Assembly: GCA_028818705.1 (NCBI GenBank)
Contig: JAPPNJ010000039.1
Span: 1 to 41,468, forward strand
DNA length: 41,468 nucleotides
Direction of reading: 5' to 3'
Source of the DNA: Candidatus Poribacteria bacterium
GTDB taxonomy: Bacteria; Poribacteria; WGA-4E; WGA-3G
Part shown: in pieces, positions 8,671 through 17,389 of the stretch
How the letters are laid out: every line of letters starts with the position of its first letter
Numbering within the stretch: position 1 is the stretch's first letter
Made by a program: the position numbers and the translations under genes
The notes under the pieces: generated by a model
What the model was told of the DNA's origin: nothing
The model's database searches: none
Seen by the model: the letters and a program-made list of their open reading frames with translations, nothing else

Positions 8671-9255
8671 TTACGCAGAAAAATGATATACGTTCAAGGG
8701 TGTGTAAATTGCTCCGTTAGGGTGAAGTTGGCTCTGCATGAGTGTGATTTCGTTCACGCGCACAACAGCGCTATTAATTGTATCATATTGACGCAGCACG
8801 TCTTGTAACGGCTCCAGATTCATTGGAGCTTTGATTCGTGCGAGTGTAAGGTGTGGATGGAAGCGATTGTCTATTGGAAAACCGAGCTGCTTCAACGCAA
8901 AATTCACAGATTTCGCAAGACGTGAGACAATCAAATCTCCTTGTTTTATACCTACCCAAAGCACACGCGGACGCATAAAATTTGGGAATGCACCAACACC
9001 ACCGAACGCAATAGAAAATGGAGCCTGTGCCTCCACGACCTTCTGAATTGCCTCACTCATAACATCAATGGTTTCAGGTTGGACATCACCAAGGAATTTT
9101 AAGGTAAGGTGGAAGTTTCCAGATTTTGTCCATGAAGCCCTACGAATCTTGGACCGGAGGCATGTCTGCACGGGCTTCAATAACTCCTGTATGGGTTGTG
9201 GTATTTCAACTGCTACAAAACAGCGAATAGTCCCGCTTTTAGTTGCCACTATCAC
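8671..9255 (-). CDS. thpR: RNA 2',3'-cyclic phosphodiesterase (2H phosphoesterase, LigT/ThpR)
   Basis: ThpR-type enzymes hydrolyse 2',3'-cyclic phosphodiester ends of RNA. The 194-residue protein carries both 2H motifs: HLTLKFLG near residue 49 and HLTLARIK near residue 134. The N-terminal [10 protein letters not shown] and [18 protein letters not shown] also match the family. Translation probably begins at GTG 9253-9255, which overlaps the pgsA stop codon in a GTGA arrangement, so the two are translationally coupled. The cluster pgsA-thpR-recA resembles the pgsA-recA neighbourhood of many bacteria. The in vivo substrate cannot be told from sequence. Confidence 0.9.
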   Translation of the reverse strand: MIVATKSGTIRCFVAVEIPQPIQELLKPVQTCLRSKIRRASWTKSGNFHLTLKFLGDVQPETIDVMSEAIQKVVEAQAPFSIAFGGVGAFPNFMRPRVLWVGIKQGDLIVSRLAKSVNFALKQLGFPIDNRFHPHLTLARIKAPMNLEPLQDVLRQYDTINSAVVRVNEITLMQSQLHPNGAIYTPLNVYHFSA

Positions 9256-9872
9256 GCCTCTGTTTCGGAATCATAGTTCGTTAAATGAATCAGGGCGAAT
9301 AAAAATTTGCGGTTGTTGATGAGAAATTCCACTCCAGATGCGACAGTAAGAATTAAGGGTATCAGCATCATAAAAAAGATGGCACCGTGATTTCGCACAA
9401 TGAGAGTAGGATTCAAAGTGTTCTGAAAAGCGAGTAAACCTAAACCGAGGCCGACGACAATCAGTTGCGAAGTCATTTTATATTTTCCCCATTGGCTTGC
9501 GGAAACAACTTGCCCATACTTCGCGATGAAAACGATTCGTAGGATCGTGACGAGGACTTCGCGACCGAGGATGATAACAACCATCCACATAGGAATGAGT
9601 CCACCATCAACGTGTTTAAAGAGCGCGAGACAGATTAAAACGGCACCAACTAACAACTTGTCGGCGAGGGGATCCATAAATGTTCCGAAACCGGTCACAC
9701 CTTGTTTTCGTGCGATCCTACCATCAAGATTGTCTGTGAGCGCTGCGAGGAGAAAAATAATGAGCGCGGGGACCATCATATCTGCCTGAAAGCAGAATAT
9801 GAAGGGAGGTATCAGGAACAACCGTAAGAGCGTTAGAAGGTTTGCCAACCGCAAAAGTGTACTGAAATTCAT
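9252..9872 (-). CDS. pgsA: CDP-diacylglycerol--glycerol-3-phosphate 3-phosphatidyltransferase
   Basis: PgsA makes phosphatidylglycerophosphate from CDP-diacylglycerol and glycerol-3-phosphate, the committed step to phosphatidylglycerol and cardiolipin. The 206-residue membrane protein has several hydrophobic helices. It contains the CDP-alcohol phosphotransferase motif DNLDGRIAR...GTFMDPLADK (D..DG..AR........G...D...D), with all motif acids present. The N-terminus NLLTLLRLFLIPPFIF is typical. The start ATG is at 9870-9872. It lies 45 bp after the lolA-like gene and overlaps thpR. A related enzyme with another alcohol acceptor is possible, but length and motif spacing favour PgsA. Confidence 0.92.
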   Translation of the reverse strand: MNFSTLLRLANLLTLLRLFLIPPFIFCFQADMMVPALIIFLLAALTDNLDGRIARKQGVTGFGTFMDPLADKLLVGAVLICLALFKHVDGGLIPMWMVVIILGREVLVTILRIVFIAKYGQVVSASQWGKYKMTSQLIVVGLGLGLLAFQNTLNPTLIVRNHGAIFFMMLIPLILTVASGVEFLINNRKFLFALIHLTNYDSETEA

Positions 9873-9917
9873 AATATAGTGTCGAAACCTTAGAAATAAC
9901 CCATAATTGGAGACATT

Positions 9918-10655
9918 CTAATTTTCGGAAAGATCGATTACCTCAGCATCTTTAGGCACAACAAACCTGAAAAGATCCGGTGCAAGTGTTTTATCTCTTT
10001 CAATCTGTGTGAGCGTAACAATGACGCTCTGACGGGTTCCGTCCTCAAACTCGGTTTTGTAGCCAAATTGCACGGGGAGCCACTCACCGGATTTCACCCA
10101 GATCTGAAGCGATTCTTTCGCGTTCGTACTCACCATGTGACGCTTGGGTTGTAATTCTATTTGATGGACTCCTTTCGGATTCGCGAATTCGTCAGGAATA
10201 AGTGCCATGTCATAGTTGTTCTGAACATCTTCAAGCGATGCCCCGATGCCGGGAAGCAATTCCCTACGTTCAGGGTTGTTCCATTTCATCTTATTGACTT
10301 GGTTGAGTATCGGTGTATACGTCCAACCATATTCACCATCCAAAACAGTGAGTTGGACGACTTTCGAGGCATCTTTCCGATCGACGTATTCCTTGCGGAG
10401 CAGATTCGGTTTACGAAATATAAACCGCCCGCGAGCGACACTTTTTTTGTCAGCAAACAGCGTCGTCTCCTCAAAATTTGCACTGAAATTCTCAGATTTC
10501 TCATAAGCCGTTTTGAAATTTTGAAAAATCTCATGAACACCTTGTGGATGCACAGGGTTAGCACACAGCACTGAAAGGATCATCGCTGCTAATATCCAAT
10601 TGCGAAAACCTGAAAATTTTCCTAAAACAGTGCCCGAATAGGTCGGTCGGATCAT
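9918..10655 (-). CDS. lolA: LolA-like outer-membrane lipoprotein carrier protein
   Basis: LolA proteins carry lipoproteins through the periplasm to the outer membrane. A basic start (MIRPTYSGTVLGKFSGFRNW) and hydrophobic segment (ILAAMILSVLCANPV) form a signal peptide. The mature part begins near residue 40 with VHEIFQNFKTAYEKSENFSANFEE, followed by ARGRFIFRKPNLLRKEY and LTVLDGEYGWTYTP, the LolA beta-sheet pattern. Length (245) is typical with the signal peptide. The ATG at 10653-10655 has AGGAG six nt upstream; a GTG one codon earlier is also possible. It has a strong promoter and leads the pgsA-thpR-recA run. Its presence suggests an outer membrane. LolA-like proteins also serve other lipid carriers, so the precise role is inferred. 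Confidence 0.78.
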   Translation of the reverse strand: MIRPTYSGTVLGKFSGFRNWILAAMILSVLCANPVHPQGVHEIFQNFKTAYEKSENFSANFEETTLFADKKSVARGRFIFRKPNLLRKEYVDRKDASKVVQLTVLDGEYGWTYTPILNQVNKMKWNNPERRELLPGIGASLEDVQNNYDMALIPDEFANPKGVHQIELQPKRHMVSTNAKESLQIWVKSGEWLPVQFGYKTEFEDGTRQSVIVTLTQIERDKTLAPDLFRFVVPKDAEVIDLSEN

Positions 10656-10706
10656 CACCCTCTCCTGTCTACCAAATTGTGTTTCGGAAATCTAATTTCT
10701 TCTAAT

Positions 10707-10736
10707 AGTATAGCACACTTTACTTTTGAATGTCAA
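10707..10736 (-). promoter_or_regulatory. Sigma70-type promoter upstream of the lolA-like gene
   Basis: On the minus strand this reads TTGACA (10731-10736), an 18-bp spacer and TATACT (10707-10712), with TGTGC directly before the -10. It is the same architecture as the mpa promoter. It probably drives the lolA-pgsA-thpR-recA run. Confidence 0.78.
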
Positions 10737-10755
10737 TCTTTTAATGTCAGTTTTC

Positions 10756-10948
10756 AGTTGTCAGTTATCGGTTTTGGGTAGTCTGTGATGGGCTGTCTGT
10801 CTGAATCAGGGATTATCACAGATTGATCGAATTTCTCGAATTTTGAGGTTTCCCGTACATCCAACGTTTTTTATAATAAACGCAAGCAATAAGTAGACAT
10901 GTTAGGGAACCTCCAAGCTTCTGTTGGGCGAGGTCCCCGTGCCTCGCC
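10756..10948. repeat. Intergenic repeat cluster upstream of the lolA-like gene
   Basis: The interval 10737-11009 has no convincing gene. It holds AGTTGTCAGTTATCGGTT (10756-10773), the same end sequence as the element at 310-486. It also holds a TGTCTGAATCAGG motif (about 10797-10810) that recurs at 25066-25085 and 30335-30356, and a GGCGAGG/CCTCGCC hairpin at about 10928-10948, also seen in variant form at 32814-32836. Confidence 0.55.
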
Positions 10949-11009
10949 TCCTTAGAAACTGTCCAATTAATTCTAAAACCTACCATAGTACACTCAATCG
11001 AACCGCCTT

Positions 11010-11390
11010 TCAATTGGCTAACCGGGTCCAATCTGTCAGGATAACTTCAGTATCCTTGGACTCGTCTAATGCACAAACGACGAGACGTTCTAAAACTTGG
11101 GCAATAGATGGCTCCCGGAATACTGCCTGAAACCAGTTAGCAAAAGTTTTGATTGCATCTGGAGATTCAGCAGATACCCAGAAGATGACCCGACAAAAAT
11201 CGAGACCTTCGTCTACCCATTTTTCGGAAATTTGGACGTCTTGTGGAAAACCGCGGAAAGTCGGTAAAAAATCGGCGATTAAGAGCACCAGCTCCTGATT
11301 GAGATAAGATATCTCTGGAAGTATATCGAAATGGACAGCATACTTATGTGAATACGCTGAATCTTGGGGTTTCTCATGTCGGTTTTGCAT
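11010..11390 (-). CDS. Hypothetical protein, 126 residues
   Basis: I do not recognise this family. The reading frame has protein-like composition, with alternating hydrophobic stretches (LNQELVLLIADFLPTF, LDFCRVIFWVSAESP, FANWFQAVFREP, LVVCALDES) suggesting a small soluble alpha/beta fold. There is no signal peptide or membrane span. The ATG at 11388-11390 lacks a clear ribosome-binding site and no promoter stands out. It sits between two blocks of palindromic repeats, so it may be an old, isolated gene or a remnant. Confidence that it is expressed is moderate to low. Confidence 0.45.
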   Translation of the reverse strand: MQNRHEKPQDSAYSHKYAVHFDILPEISYLNQELVLLIADFLPTFRGFPQDVQISEKWVDEGLDFCRVIFWVSAESPDAIKTFANWFQAVFREPSIAQVLERLVVCALDESKDTEVILTDWTRLAN

Positions 11391-11420
11391 GTAATTTCAC
11401 ACAGGATTATTTAGCTCTTT

Positions 11421-11582
11421 TGTAGGAGGGATTTCCAAATCCCGACCCCTTCCTGTAGGCGGCGAAGCCCATACGGGCTTCATACCCCGGTAAAGCCTTT
11501 ATAGGCTTTATACCGTTGATTTTTCATGCCTATAAGGCATGAATACCGTTGATTCTGATTCCGAGCTCCAGCTCGCGACCTA
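11421..11582. repeat. Array of five short hairpins (palindromic repeat cluster)
   Basis: Five successive inverted repeats occur: GGGATTTCCAAATCCC (11428-11443), GAAGCCCATACGGGCTTC (about 11464-11481), AAAGCCTTTATAGGCTTT (about 11492-11509), TCATGCCTATAAGGCATGA (about 11524-11542) and GAGCTCCAGCTC (about 11563). They are linked by CATACC, ATACCGTTGATT and TGTAGG words. Single units recur elsewhere in the window. The rest of 11391-11641 holds no gene. Confidence 0.7.
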
Positions 11583-11641
11583 AGATAGAAAATGTAGAAA
11601 AAAACGAAAACTGAATAGCCCTAAGTTTCACAGCGTTTTAG

Positions 11642-11671
11642 TGGACATCGTGGTTTTATACGTGGTATACT
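11642..11671 (+). promoter_or_regulatory. Predicted metH promoter
   Basis: TGGACA (11642-11647), 18-bp spacer, TATACT (11666-11671). The leader to the metH ATG is only about 65-70 nt, too short for a complete cobalamin riboswitch, and none was recognised. Confidence 0.65.
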
Positions 11672-11744
11672 ATTATACTGTACAATGCATTAACACCTTA
11701 TCGAGTGTGGCGCGCGTCTATTAAATTAAGGACACAATATATCT

Positions 11745-14700
11745 ATGGCAGATTCTGAGCGGATAACATACCTTAAAAATGAACTGAAGCAGCGGATTCT
11801 GGTTCTTGATGGTGCGATGGGTTCACTGTTGCAGACCTATCGGTTGACAGAAGCAGATTTTCGTGGCGATCAGTTCACTGATCACCCGTCTGAACTCAAA
11901 GGTTATAACGACCTACTCTCTATAACACAACCGCACATCGTGCGGGAAATACACGCGCACTACTGCAGTGCCGGCGCGGACATCATTGAAACAAATACGT
12001 TTACCAGTACATCTGTATCAATGGCGGACTACCAACTTCAGGATATTGCGTATCAGGTAAACTACGAAGCCGCACGCATCGCTCGCCAAGTAGCAGATAA
12101 ATGGACATCATCAAATAAACCGCGCTTTGTGGCTGGAAGTATGGGACCTACCAACCGGAGCTGCTCAATCTCCCCGAATGTAAACGACCCTGGGTATCGG
12201 AATATTACCTTCTCACAACTTGTTTCTGCCTACACAACACAAGCGGAAGGCTTAATTGATGGCGGTGCCGATTTTCTTCTCGTCGAAACCGTCATGGATA
12301 CGCTTAACTGTAAAGCTGCCCTCTTCGCCATTCAAACCCTCGCTGAAGCACGGGGCGTTGACATTCCGCTCATTGTCTCCTCCGACAGGAGCGGTGGGGG
12401 AGGCAGAAATCTTTCCGGACAAACGGTTGAAGCTTTTTGGAACTCCGTTCGGCACGCAAATCTCCTCGCTGTCGGCTTAAACTGCGGTTTCGGTTCTCAA
12501 CAGATCCGTCCCTACCTCGCTGAAATGGCGAAAATGGCTGACATACCCGTTATCTGTTATCCAAACGCTGGACTTCCCAACGAACTCGGACAGTATACAC
12601 AAAGCCCAGAGGAGATAGGGAAATGGATGCACGAATTTGCACGAAACGGGTTCGTCAATATCGTCGGCGGCTGCTGTGGAAGTCAGCCTGAACATATCGA
12701 AACGATTGCTAAGGTCGCTGCTGAATATCCACCGCGAGAGCCCGCTCCACAAGAACGCGCCTGCCGACTCAGCGGGTTAGAGGCGTTTAATATCGCCTCC
12801 GATTCTCTCTTTGTTAACGTTGGCGAACGGACAAACGTAACAGGATCTCGCCGATTTGCAACACTCATTAAAAATGAGGATTATGAGACTGCTTTAGAGG
12901 TTGCCCGCGACCAAGTGGAAAATGGTGCCCAAGTCATCGACATTAATATGGACGCAGGCATGTTAGATGCAAAAGCGGCAATGGTCAAGTTCCTTAATCT
13001 CATCGCGGCAGAACCGGACATTAGTCGAGTGCCTATTATGCTGGATTCCAGTCGGTGGGAGGTTATAGAAGCAGGTTTGGAGTGCATTCAGGGGAAGGGT
13101 ATCGTCAACTCAATCAGTTTGAAAGAGGGTGAAGCGGACTTCTTAGCAAAAGCCCGGCAGATTCGTCAATACGGTGCTGCGGTCATTGTCATGGCGTTCG
13201 ACGAGGCAGGTCAAGCCGACACTTACGAGCGGAAAGTGGAAATCTGTCGTAGGGCATATCAACTCTTGACGGAAGAGGTCGGGTTCCCACCAGAGGATAT
13301 TATCTTCGACCCAAACATTTTCGCTGTCGCGACCGGTATCGAAGAACACAATGAATACGCGAAGACGTTCATCGAGGCGTGCAAAGAAATCAAAGCCACT
13401 TGTCCAGACGCTTTGGTGAGTGGCGGCGTGAGCAATATTTCATTTGCTTTTCGCGGCAATGATCGGGTTAGAGAGGCGATGCACGCGGCATTCCTCTATC
13501 ACGCCATCAATGCCGGTATGGACATGGGAATTGTCAATGCTGGACAACTTGCTGTTTATGACGACTTACCCAAAACACTTCTAAAAGCAGTGGAGGATGT
13601 ACTATTCAACCGTCGATCAGACGCCACGGATCGACTTGTTAATCTCGCTAACACGCTACAAGGGAAGGGGAAAAAGAAGCGTGTGAGTCGAAAATGGCGA
13701 AAATTGCCGGTTGAGGAGAGGCTCCGTCACGCATTGGTCGAAGGAATTCTCGAATATATAGAAGCCGACACAGAAGAAGCACGGCAAAACTATAAGCGTC
13801 CGATACAGGTAATTGAGGGACCGCTGATGGACGGTATGAACCGGGTCGGAGAACTTTTCGGCGACGGTAAAATGTTCCTGCCACAAGTGGTCAAAAGCGC
13901 ACGAGTTATGAAAAAGGCTGTTGCACACCTCATCCCGTATATTGAAAAGGAACAGGCAGAAGGGGGTATCCAATCCAGAGGTAAGATTGTGATGGCAACG
14001 GTCAAAGGCGATGTACACGACATTGGGAAGAACATCGTTGGTGTTGTGCTTGGATGCAACAACTACGAAGTCATCGACCTTGGTGTGATGGTGCCTGCGG
14101 AAGACATTCTGGAAACAGCACGAAAGGAGAACGCCGATATTATCGGGTTGAGTGGTCTTATCACGCCATCTTTAGATGAGATGGTATACGTCGCTGAAGA
14201 GATGGAACGTGAAGGTGTCCGTATTCCGCTTCTCATCGGTGGAGCAACTACATCAAAGGTGCACACAGCTGTTCAAATTGAGCCTACTTATAGTGGCTTA
14301 ACAGTTCACGTCAAAGATGCCTCCCGAAGCGTTGGTGTTGTTAGCGATTTGATGAGTCGTGAAAAACAGCAGACATTCGCTGAGCAGACGCGTGAAGAAT
14401 ATGAAGAAATCCGAGAACGTCGCTCTAAAAACCGGAAACAGGTGAACTTACTGTCTTTCTCCGTCGCGCAAGAACGGAAATCCACACTGGATTGGAGAAA
14501 TTACCGACCACCTACACCGGAATGGATAGGTCCTAAGGTCTTTGATGACTATCCGTTAGCAAAACTCGTTGATTATATCGACTGGAGTCCCTTTTTTACG
14601 ACTTGGGGACTTCGTGGTAAATATCCGAATATATTAGAAAATCCAAAGGTCGGCGAAGAAGCGCGTAAACTCCTTAAAGATGCCGAAACGCTCCTTCATA

Positions 14701-15419
14701 GTATTGTTGAAGAGAAAAGGTTGCAGGCACGTGCTGTTGTCGGACTTTTCCCTGCTAATGGTGTCGGTGAAGACACTGAAGTCTACGCAGATGAAGCACG
14801 GATGGAGGCGATTGCCACGCTACATCACCTACGCCAACAAACGGAACAACCGTTTACAAGACCGAACCTGAGTCTCGGTGATTTCATCGCACCGAAGGCA
14901 ACAGAGGTCCAGGACCACATCGGGGCATTTGCTGTGACAACAGGTATCGGTGTTTCGGAACTTTGTGCGGAGTTTGAGCAGAAGCAGGACGATTACAATA
15001 GCATTATGACGAAAGCACTGGCAGACCGATTGGCGGAGGCTTTTGCGGAGAAGATGCATCAACACGTCCGCACAACGCTCTGGGGTTACGCTGATGATGA
15101 AATGTTGGATAACACAGCGTTAATTGCGGAAAAATATCGCGGGATTCGTCCAGCACCGGGATATCCTGCCTGTCCCGATCACAATCAAAAGCGGGTGTTG
15201 TTCGACCTATTGAAGGTTAGGGAAAATACTGGCATTTCTCTCACCGAGAGTCTGGCGATGTTTCCAGCGGCATCTGTGAGCGGATGGTATTATTCGCATC
15301 CGGAGGCGCGATATTTCAGCATCAGTAGAATTGGGGAAGATCAGGTTGTGGATTATGCGAAACGGACGGGAATGGAACTGGAAACGGCAAGACGTTGGTT
15401 GAAGCCGTTGCTTACATAA
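11745..15419 (+). CDS. metH: Cobalamin-dependent methionine synthase
   Basis: MetH transfers the methyl group of methyltetrahydrofolate via cobalamin to homocysteine, forming methionine. The 1224 residues carry all modules. The homocysteine domain comes first (about 1-325), with zinc ligands in GLNCGFG and [11 protein letters not shown]. Next is the pterin domain (about 350-620; [40 protein letters not shown]). The cap and cobalamin domains (about 655-890) contain the cobalt-ligating GDVHDIGKN near residue 757. The reactivation domain (about 915-1224) has [15 protein letters not shown], the S-adenosylmethionine site. One conserved loop of the homocysteine domain near residues 211-222 reads [15 protein letters not shown], unlike the usual S.T..D.SGR.LSG. 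The start ATG follows AAGGAC. A strong terminator follows. Confidence 0.97.
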   Translation: MADSERITYLKNELKQRILVLDGAMGSLLQTYRLTEADFRGDQFTDHPSELKGYNDLLSITQPHIVREIHAHYCSAGADIIETNTFTSTSVSMADYQLQDIAYQVNYEAARIARQVADKWTSSNKPRFVAGSMGPTNRSCSISPNVNDPGYRNITFSQLVSAYTTQAEGLIDGGADFLLVETVMDTLNCKAALFAIQTLAEARGVDIPLIVSSDRSGGGGRNLSGQTVEAFWNSVRHANLLAVGLNCGFGSQQIRPYLAEMAKMADIPVICYPNAGLPNELGQYTQSPEEIGKWMHEFARNGFVNIVGGCCGSQPEHIETIAKVAAEYPPREPAPQERACRLSGLEAFNIASDSLFVNVGERTNVTGSRRFATLIKNEDYETALEVARDQVENGAQVIDINMDAGMLDAKAAMVKFLNLIAAEPDISRVPIMLDSSRWEVIEAGLECIQGKGIVNSISLKEGEADFLAKARQIRQYGAAVIVMAFDEAGQADTYERKVEICRRAYQLLTEEVGFPPEDIIFDPNIFAVATGIEEHNEYAKTFIEACKEIKATCPDALVSGGVSNISFAFRGNDRVREAMHAAFLYHAINAGMDMGIVNAGQLAVYDDLPKTLLKAVEDVLFNRRSDATDRLVNLANTLQGKGKKKRVSRKWRKLPVEERLRHALVEGILEYIEADTEEARQNYKRPIQVIEGPLMDGMNRVGELFGDGKMFLPQVVKSARVMKKAVAHLIPYIEKEQAEGGIQSRGKIVMATVKGDVHDIGKNIVGVVLGCNNYEVIDLGVMVPAEDILETARKENADIIGLSGLITPSLDEMVYVAEEMEREGVRIPLLIGGATTSKVHTAVQIEPTYSGLTVHVKDASRSVGVVSDLMSREKQQTFAEQTREEYEEIRERRSKNRKQVNLLSFSVAQERKSTLDWRNYRPPTPEWIGPKVFDDYPLAKLVDYIDWSPFFTTWGLRGKYPNILENPKVGEEARKLLKDAETLLHSIVEEKRLQARAVVGLFPANGVGEDTEVYADEARMEAIATLHHLRQQTEQPFTRPNLSLGDFIAPKATEVQDHIGAFAVTTGIGVSELCAEFEQKQDDYNSIMTKALADRLAEAFAEKMHQHVRTTLWGYADDEMLDNTALIAEKYRGIRPAPGYPACPDHNQKRVLFDLLKVRENTGISLTESLAMFPAASVSGWYYSHPEARYFSISRIGEDQVVDYAKRTGMELETARRWLKPLLT

Positions 15420-15460
15420 AATTGCCCTTATAACTTAAAAAAACAATAACTTAAACAAAC

Positions 15461-15496
15461 AGGGTGGTAAAACTCAGTTTACCACCCTATTTTTTG
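15461..15496 (+). terminator. Rho-independent terminator of metH
   Basis: Perfect 11-bp stem AGGGTGGTAAA (15461-15471) with TTTACCACCCT (15478-15488), 6-nt loop, followed by ATTTTTTG. It lies 42 bp after the metH stop. Its stem sequence resembles the split inverted repeat at 16074-16216. Confidence 0.9.
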
Positions 15497-15552
15497 TTAG
15501 TCTGACGTTAAAGCTGCGCTTTCATATTGAAGTAAACACACGCCTTTAGCAA

Positions 15553-15912
15553 TCAATCGTTAGGTTTGTACAAACCAACACAGTTCCCACTTGGATCAAG
15601 GAACATAGCGAAGGCTCCCATGTCCCCCGGAATAACCTGAGGAGGTACACAGGTTTTGCCCCCGAGACTCTCAGCCTTTTCAAGCGATGCCTGAAGATCC
15701 TCAACCTGCACATAAATCGTGACATAATTAGACGGCATATCGTCGGTTGTCGGAAGTATGTGTCCACATACTTCATTCTCGGATGCTGGATCCAACCCAT
15801 AAATGCCATTAACATTACCGTTAGAATTCCAATCAAAGAGCGAACAATAGAATTCACTTAATGATTCACCATTCTTACCTGCTATTTCAAAATGTACGAC
15901 TGGATTTCCCAT
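15553..15912 (-). CDS. VOC-family protein (glyoxalase/dioxygenase-like), copy 1
   Basis: This is a small vicinal-oxygen-chelate fold protein of 119 residues. It starts MGNPVVHFEIAGKNGESLSEFY with beta-strand/helix spacing typical of half-module VOC proteins. It ends with GGKTCVPPQVIPGDMGAFAMFLDPSGNCVGLYKPND, the usual DP.GN..GL closing motif. The His in VHFEI and Glu residues could be metal ligands, but substrate and reaction are unknown. It is the most metH-proximal of three tandem paralogues, and the three share the MGNPVVHFEI-type start. The promoter is at 15959-15987; the ribosome-binding site is GAAAGG. Convergent with metH. Confidence 0.85.
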   Translation of the reverse strand: MGNPVVHFEIAGKNGESLSEFYCSLFDWNSNGNVNGIYGLDPASENEVCGHILPTTDDMPSNYVTIYVQVEDLQASLEKAESLGGKTCVPPQVIPGDMGAFAMFLDPSGNCVGLYKPND

Positions 15913-15958
15913 TGGAATTTTACACCTTTCTTTATACTAAATTATTTTCTATTAAGTA

Positions 15959-15987
15959 ATTATATATTAATTATTATCAGAATGCAA
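15959..15987 (-). promoter_or_regulatory. Promoter of VOC copy 1
   Basis: On the minus strand: TTGCAT (15982-15987), 17-bp spacer, TATAAT (15959-15964). The sequence around the -35 (TTAATTTGCATT) is repeated upstream of VOC copy 3, so regulatory DNA was duplicated with the genes. Confidence 0.7.
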
Positions 15988-16002
15988 ATTAATTTTCTCT
16001 TC

Positions 16003-16070
16003 AAAATGGAACTGGAAATGGCGAGACGTTACCTAATAAATACCGCAACATAAAATTGCCTTAATAATTA
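16003..16070 (+). pseudogene. Decayed copy of the metH 3' end
   Basis: AATGGAACTGGAAATGGCGA and the following AGACGTT, then CATAAAATTGCC with TTA..A.TTA, closely match 15370-15436, which is the last codons and stop region of metH. The copy is degenerate and encodes nothing. It sits 3' of VOC copy 2 just as the real metH tail sits 3' of VOC copy 1. This indicates that a metH-tail plus VOC unit was duplicated in tandem. Confidence 0.75.
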
Positions 16071-16073
16071 TAT

Positions 16074-16216
16074 GAGGGTGGTGCATAAATATTTCTTGTA
16101 TGGGTTGGTAAAACCAACCCATAGGGCGAGGCCCCATCGCCCCTACGGGGGTATCTGAAAACTCTGAATTTGCTCCGACAGTGGGCTGCAGACCCTTGGA
16201 ATAATGAACCACCCTC
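16074..16216. repeat. Palindromic insert flanked by 13-bp inverted repeats
   Basis: GAGGGTGGTGCAT (16074-16086) and ATGAACCACCCTC (16204-16216) match 12 of 13 as inverted repeats. Between them lie further hairpins: GGGTTGG-TAAAA-CCAACCC and GGGCGAGGCCCCATCGCCC. The outer repeats resemble the arms of the metH terminator. This is either an insertion into a duplicated terminator or a small element with its own terminal repeats. The rest of 16217-16312 holds no gene. Confidence 0.6.
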
Positions 16217-16312
16217 AATTATATAGATCAGGGGATGAGACTCCGCCCATCGCCCTATTTTCTTACTAATTTCCGCGTTAACCCTACAATTCCATGCCAA
16301 AGTAACTGACCA

Positions 16313-16675
16313 TCATACCTTAGGTTGATATAAACCGATGCAGTTACCACTTGGATCGAGGAACAGTGCGAAAGAACCCATGCCACTCGGAATAGGACGC
16401 GGCGGCACAAGGATCTGCCCTCCACAGCTTTCTATCTTCTCAAGCGTTGCCTGAAGATCATCTACCTGAATATAGATGGTAATACCGTTATCAGAACACA
16501 TATCATCGGTTGATGAAAATATGTGTCCGTCTACGCCGTTCTCTGCCTCTGGGTCTACGCTGTAAACACCGTGTGTGTTATAATTAATATTCCAACCAAA
16601 CAAGGAACTATAAAAGTTACTTAACGCTTCACCATTCCTGCCTGATATTTCAAAATGTACGACTGGATTTCCCAT
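16313..16675 (-). CDS. VOC-family protein, copy 2
   Basis: A 120-residue paralogue of the neighbouring VOC proteins, clearly closest to copy 1: MGNPVVHFEISGRNGEALSNFY, DGHIFSSTDDM, ITIYIQVDDLQATLEKIESCGGQ, and the end MGSFALFLDPSGNCIGLYQPKV. The pattern is a single betaalphabetabetabeta pair of modules. Substrate is unknown; homologues include glyoxalase-like and antibiotic-binding proteins. The ATG follows AAGGAG and lies only 20 bp after the stop of copy 3, so copies 3 and 2 probably form one transcript. Confidence 0.85.
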   Translation of the reverse strand: MGNPVVHFEISGRNGEALSNFYSSLFGWNINYNTHGVYSVDPEAENGVDGHIFSSTDDMCSDNGITIYIQVDDLQATLEKIESCGGQILVPPRPIPSGMGSFALFLDPSGNCIGLYQPKV

Positions 16676-16695
16676 GGAATTAACTCCTTACTTAA

Positions 16696-17049
16696 CTATT
16701 GCAACAAACCGATGTAGTTGCCACTCGGATCCTGGAATATAGCAAAGAAACTTGCATTTCCTGGAATTGCTTGCGGTTGCTTTATGACCTTCCCGCCGAG
16801 GCTCTCTACCATCTTTAGAGAGGCATGTATATCATCAACTTGAATATAAATGATAACGAGGTTTGCAGCCTCCATTTCTTCAGTCGTTTGAAATAGATGT
16901 CCTTGTATCCCTTTATCCAATGCAGGGTCCGCAATATATAATTGATCTGCAAGTGGAAGAACACTCCATTCAAACACTGAACTGTAAAAATCAATTAACT
17001 CCTTAACATCTTTTCCACCAATTTCAAAATGTATGACTGGGTTTCCCAT
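16696..17049 (-). CDS. VOC-family protein, copy 3
   Basis: A 117-residue VOC protein, the most divergent of the three tandem copies (MGNPVIHFEIGGKDVKELIDFYSSVFEW; closing FAIFQDPSGNYIGLLQ). I chose the ATG at 17047-17049, which follows GGAGAGG and gives the same MGNPV start as the paralogues; an in-frame ATG seven codons upstream would include that ribosome-binding site. It is first in a likely two-gene transcript with copy 2. Function unknown beyond the fold. Confidence 0.85.
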   Translation of the reverse strand: MGNPVIHFEIGGKDVKELIDFYSSVFEWSVLPLADQLYIADPALDKGIQGHLFQTTEEMEAANLVIIYIQVDDIHASLKMVESLGGKVIKQPQAIPGNASFFAIFQDPSGNYIGLLQ

Positions 17050-17094
17050 TAAAACCTCTCCTTTCTTCATCCTTAAGAATTTTATCCAGAATAA

Positions 17095-17125
17095 ATTATA
17101 TACAAAATTAGTGGCAAAAATGCAA
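17095..17125 (-). promoter_or_regulatory. Promoter of VOC copies 3 and 2
   Basis: On the minus strand: TTGCAT (17120-17125) with TATAAT 19 bp away (17095-17100), or TATATA 17 bp away. The TTAATTTGCAT context matches the promoter of copy 1. Confidence 0.5.
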
Positions 17126-17156
17126 ATTAATTTTTCTAAGTTTTCTGCATTTGGGG

Positions 17157-17185
17157 TTGATATTCAAGCAAACTTTTGTTATAAT
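17157..17185 (+). promoter_or_regulatory. Promoter of the DUF58 gene
   Basis: TTGATA (17157-17162), 17-bp spacer, TATAAT (17180-17185). It gives a leader of about 200 nt that carries two overlapping mini reading frames (17209-17286 and 17283-17372). Confidence 0.65.
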
Positions 17186-17208
17186 TACATTTCAAGATTG
17201 CGGAAAGT

Positions 17209-17372
17209 ATGCGCTGCACGTGGATTGGATTGGGACACTATGGGAGAAGAAGAACGTTAGATTTCATCAATGACATTGTCCCGTGAATGCAACGCAGGCA
17301 ATTGAACGTATTAAGCAGACTCGTCAGACTGTCGCATCAAAGCGTCCTGTGGCAGTCGCCGTTTTCAAGTAA
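17209..17372 (+). other. Two overlapping mini-ORFs in the DUF58 leader
   Basis: An ATG frame of 25 codons (17209-17286, start MRCTWIGLGHYG) ends in TGA that overlaps a GTG at 17283. That GTG opens a 29-codon frame (NATQAIERIKQTRQ, ending VAVAVFK) whose TAA at 17370-17372 overlaps the first ATG of the DUF58 frame. The chained overlaps could couple translation, or the pieces could be remnants of a lost gene. Neither resembles a known protein. Confidence 0.3.
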
Positions 17373-17389
17373 TGCACCCAAGGAACACC

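Noticed and set aside
10816..11031. 71-codon open frame on the minus strand
   Set aside because: It runs mostly through dispersed repeat words, overlaps the end of the 126-residue hypothetical gene and has no ribosome-binding site.
11421..11582. CRISPR array
   Set aside because: The hairpin units differ in sequence and spacing, and there are no constant direct repeats with unique spacers.
11672..11744. Cobalamin or S-adenosylmethionine riboswitch before metH
   Set aside because: The predicted leader is about 70 nt and no conserved riboswitch elements could be found.
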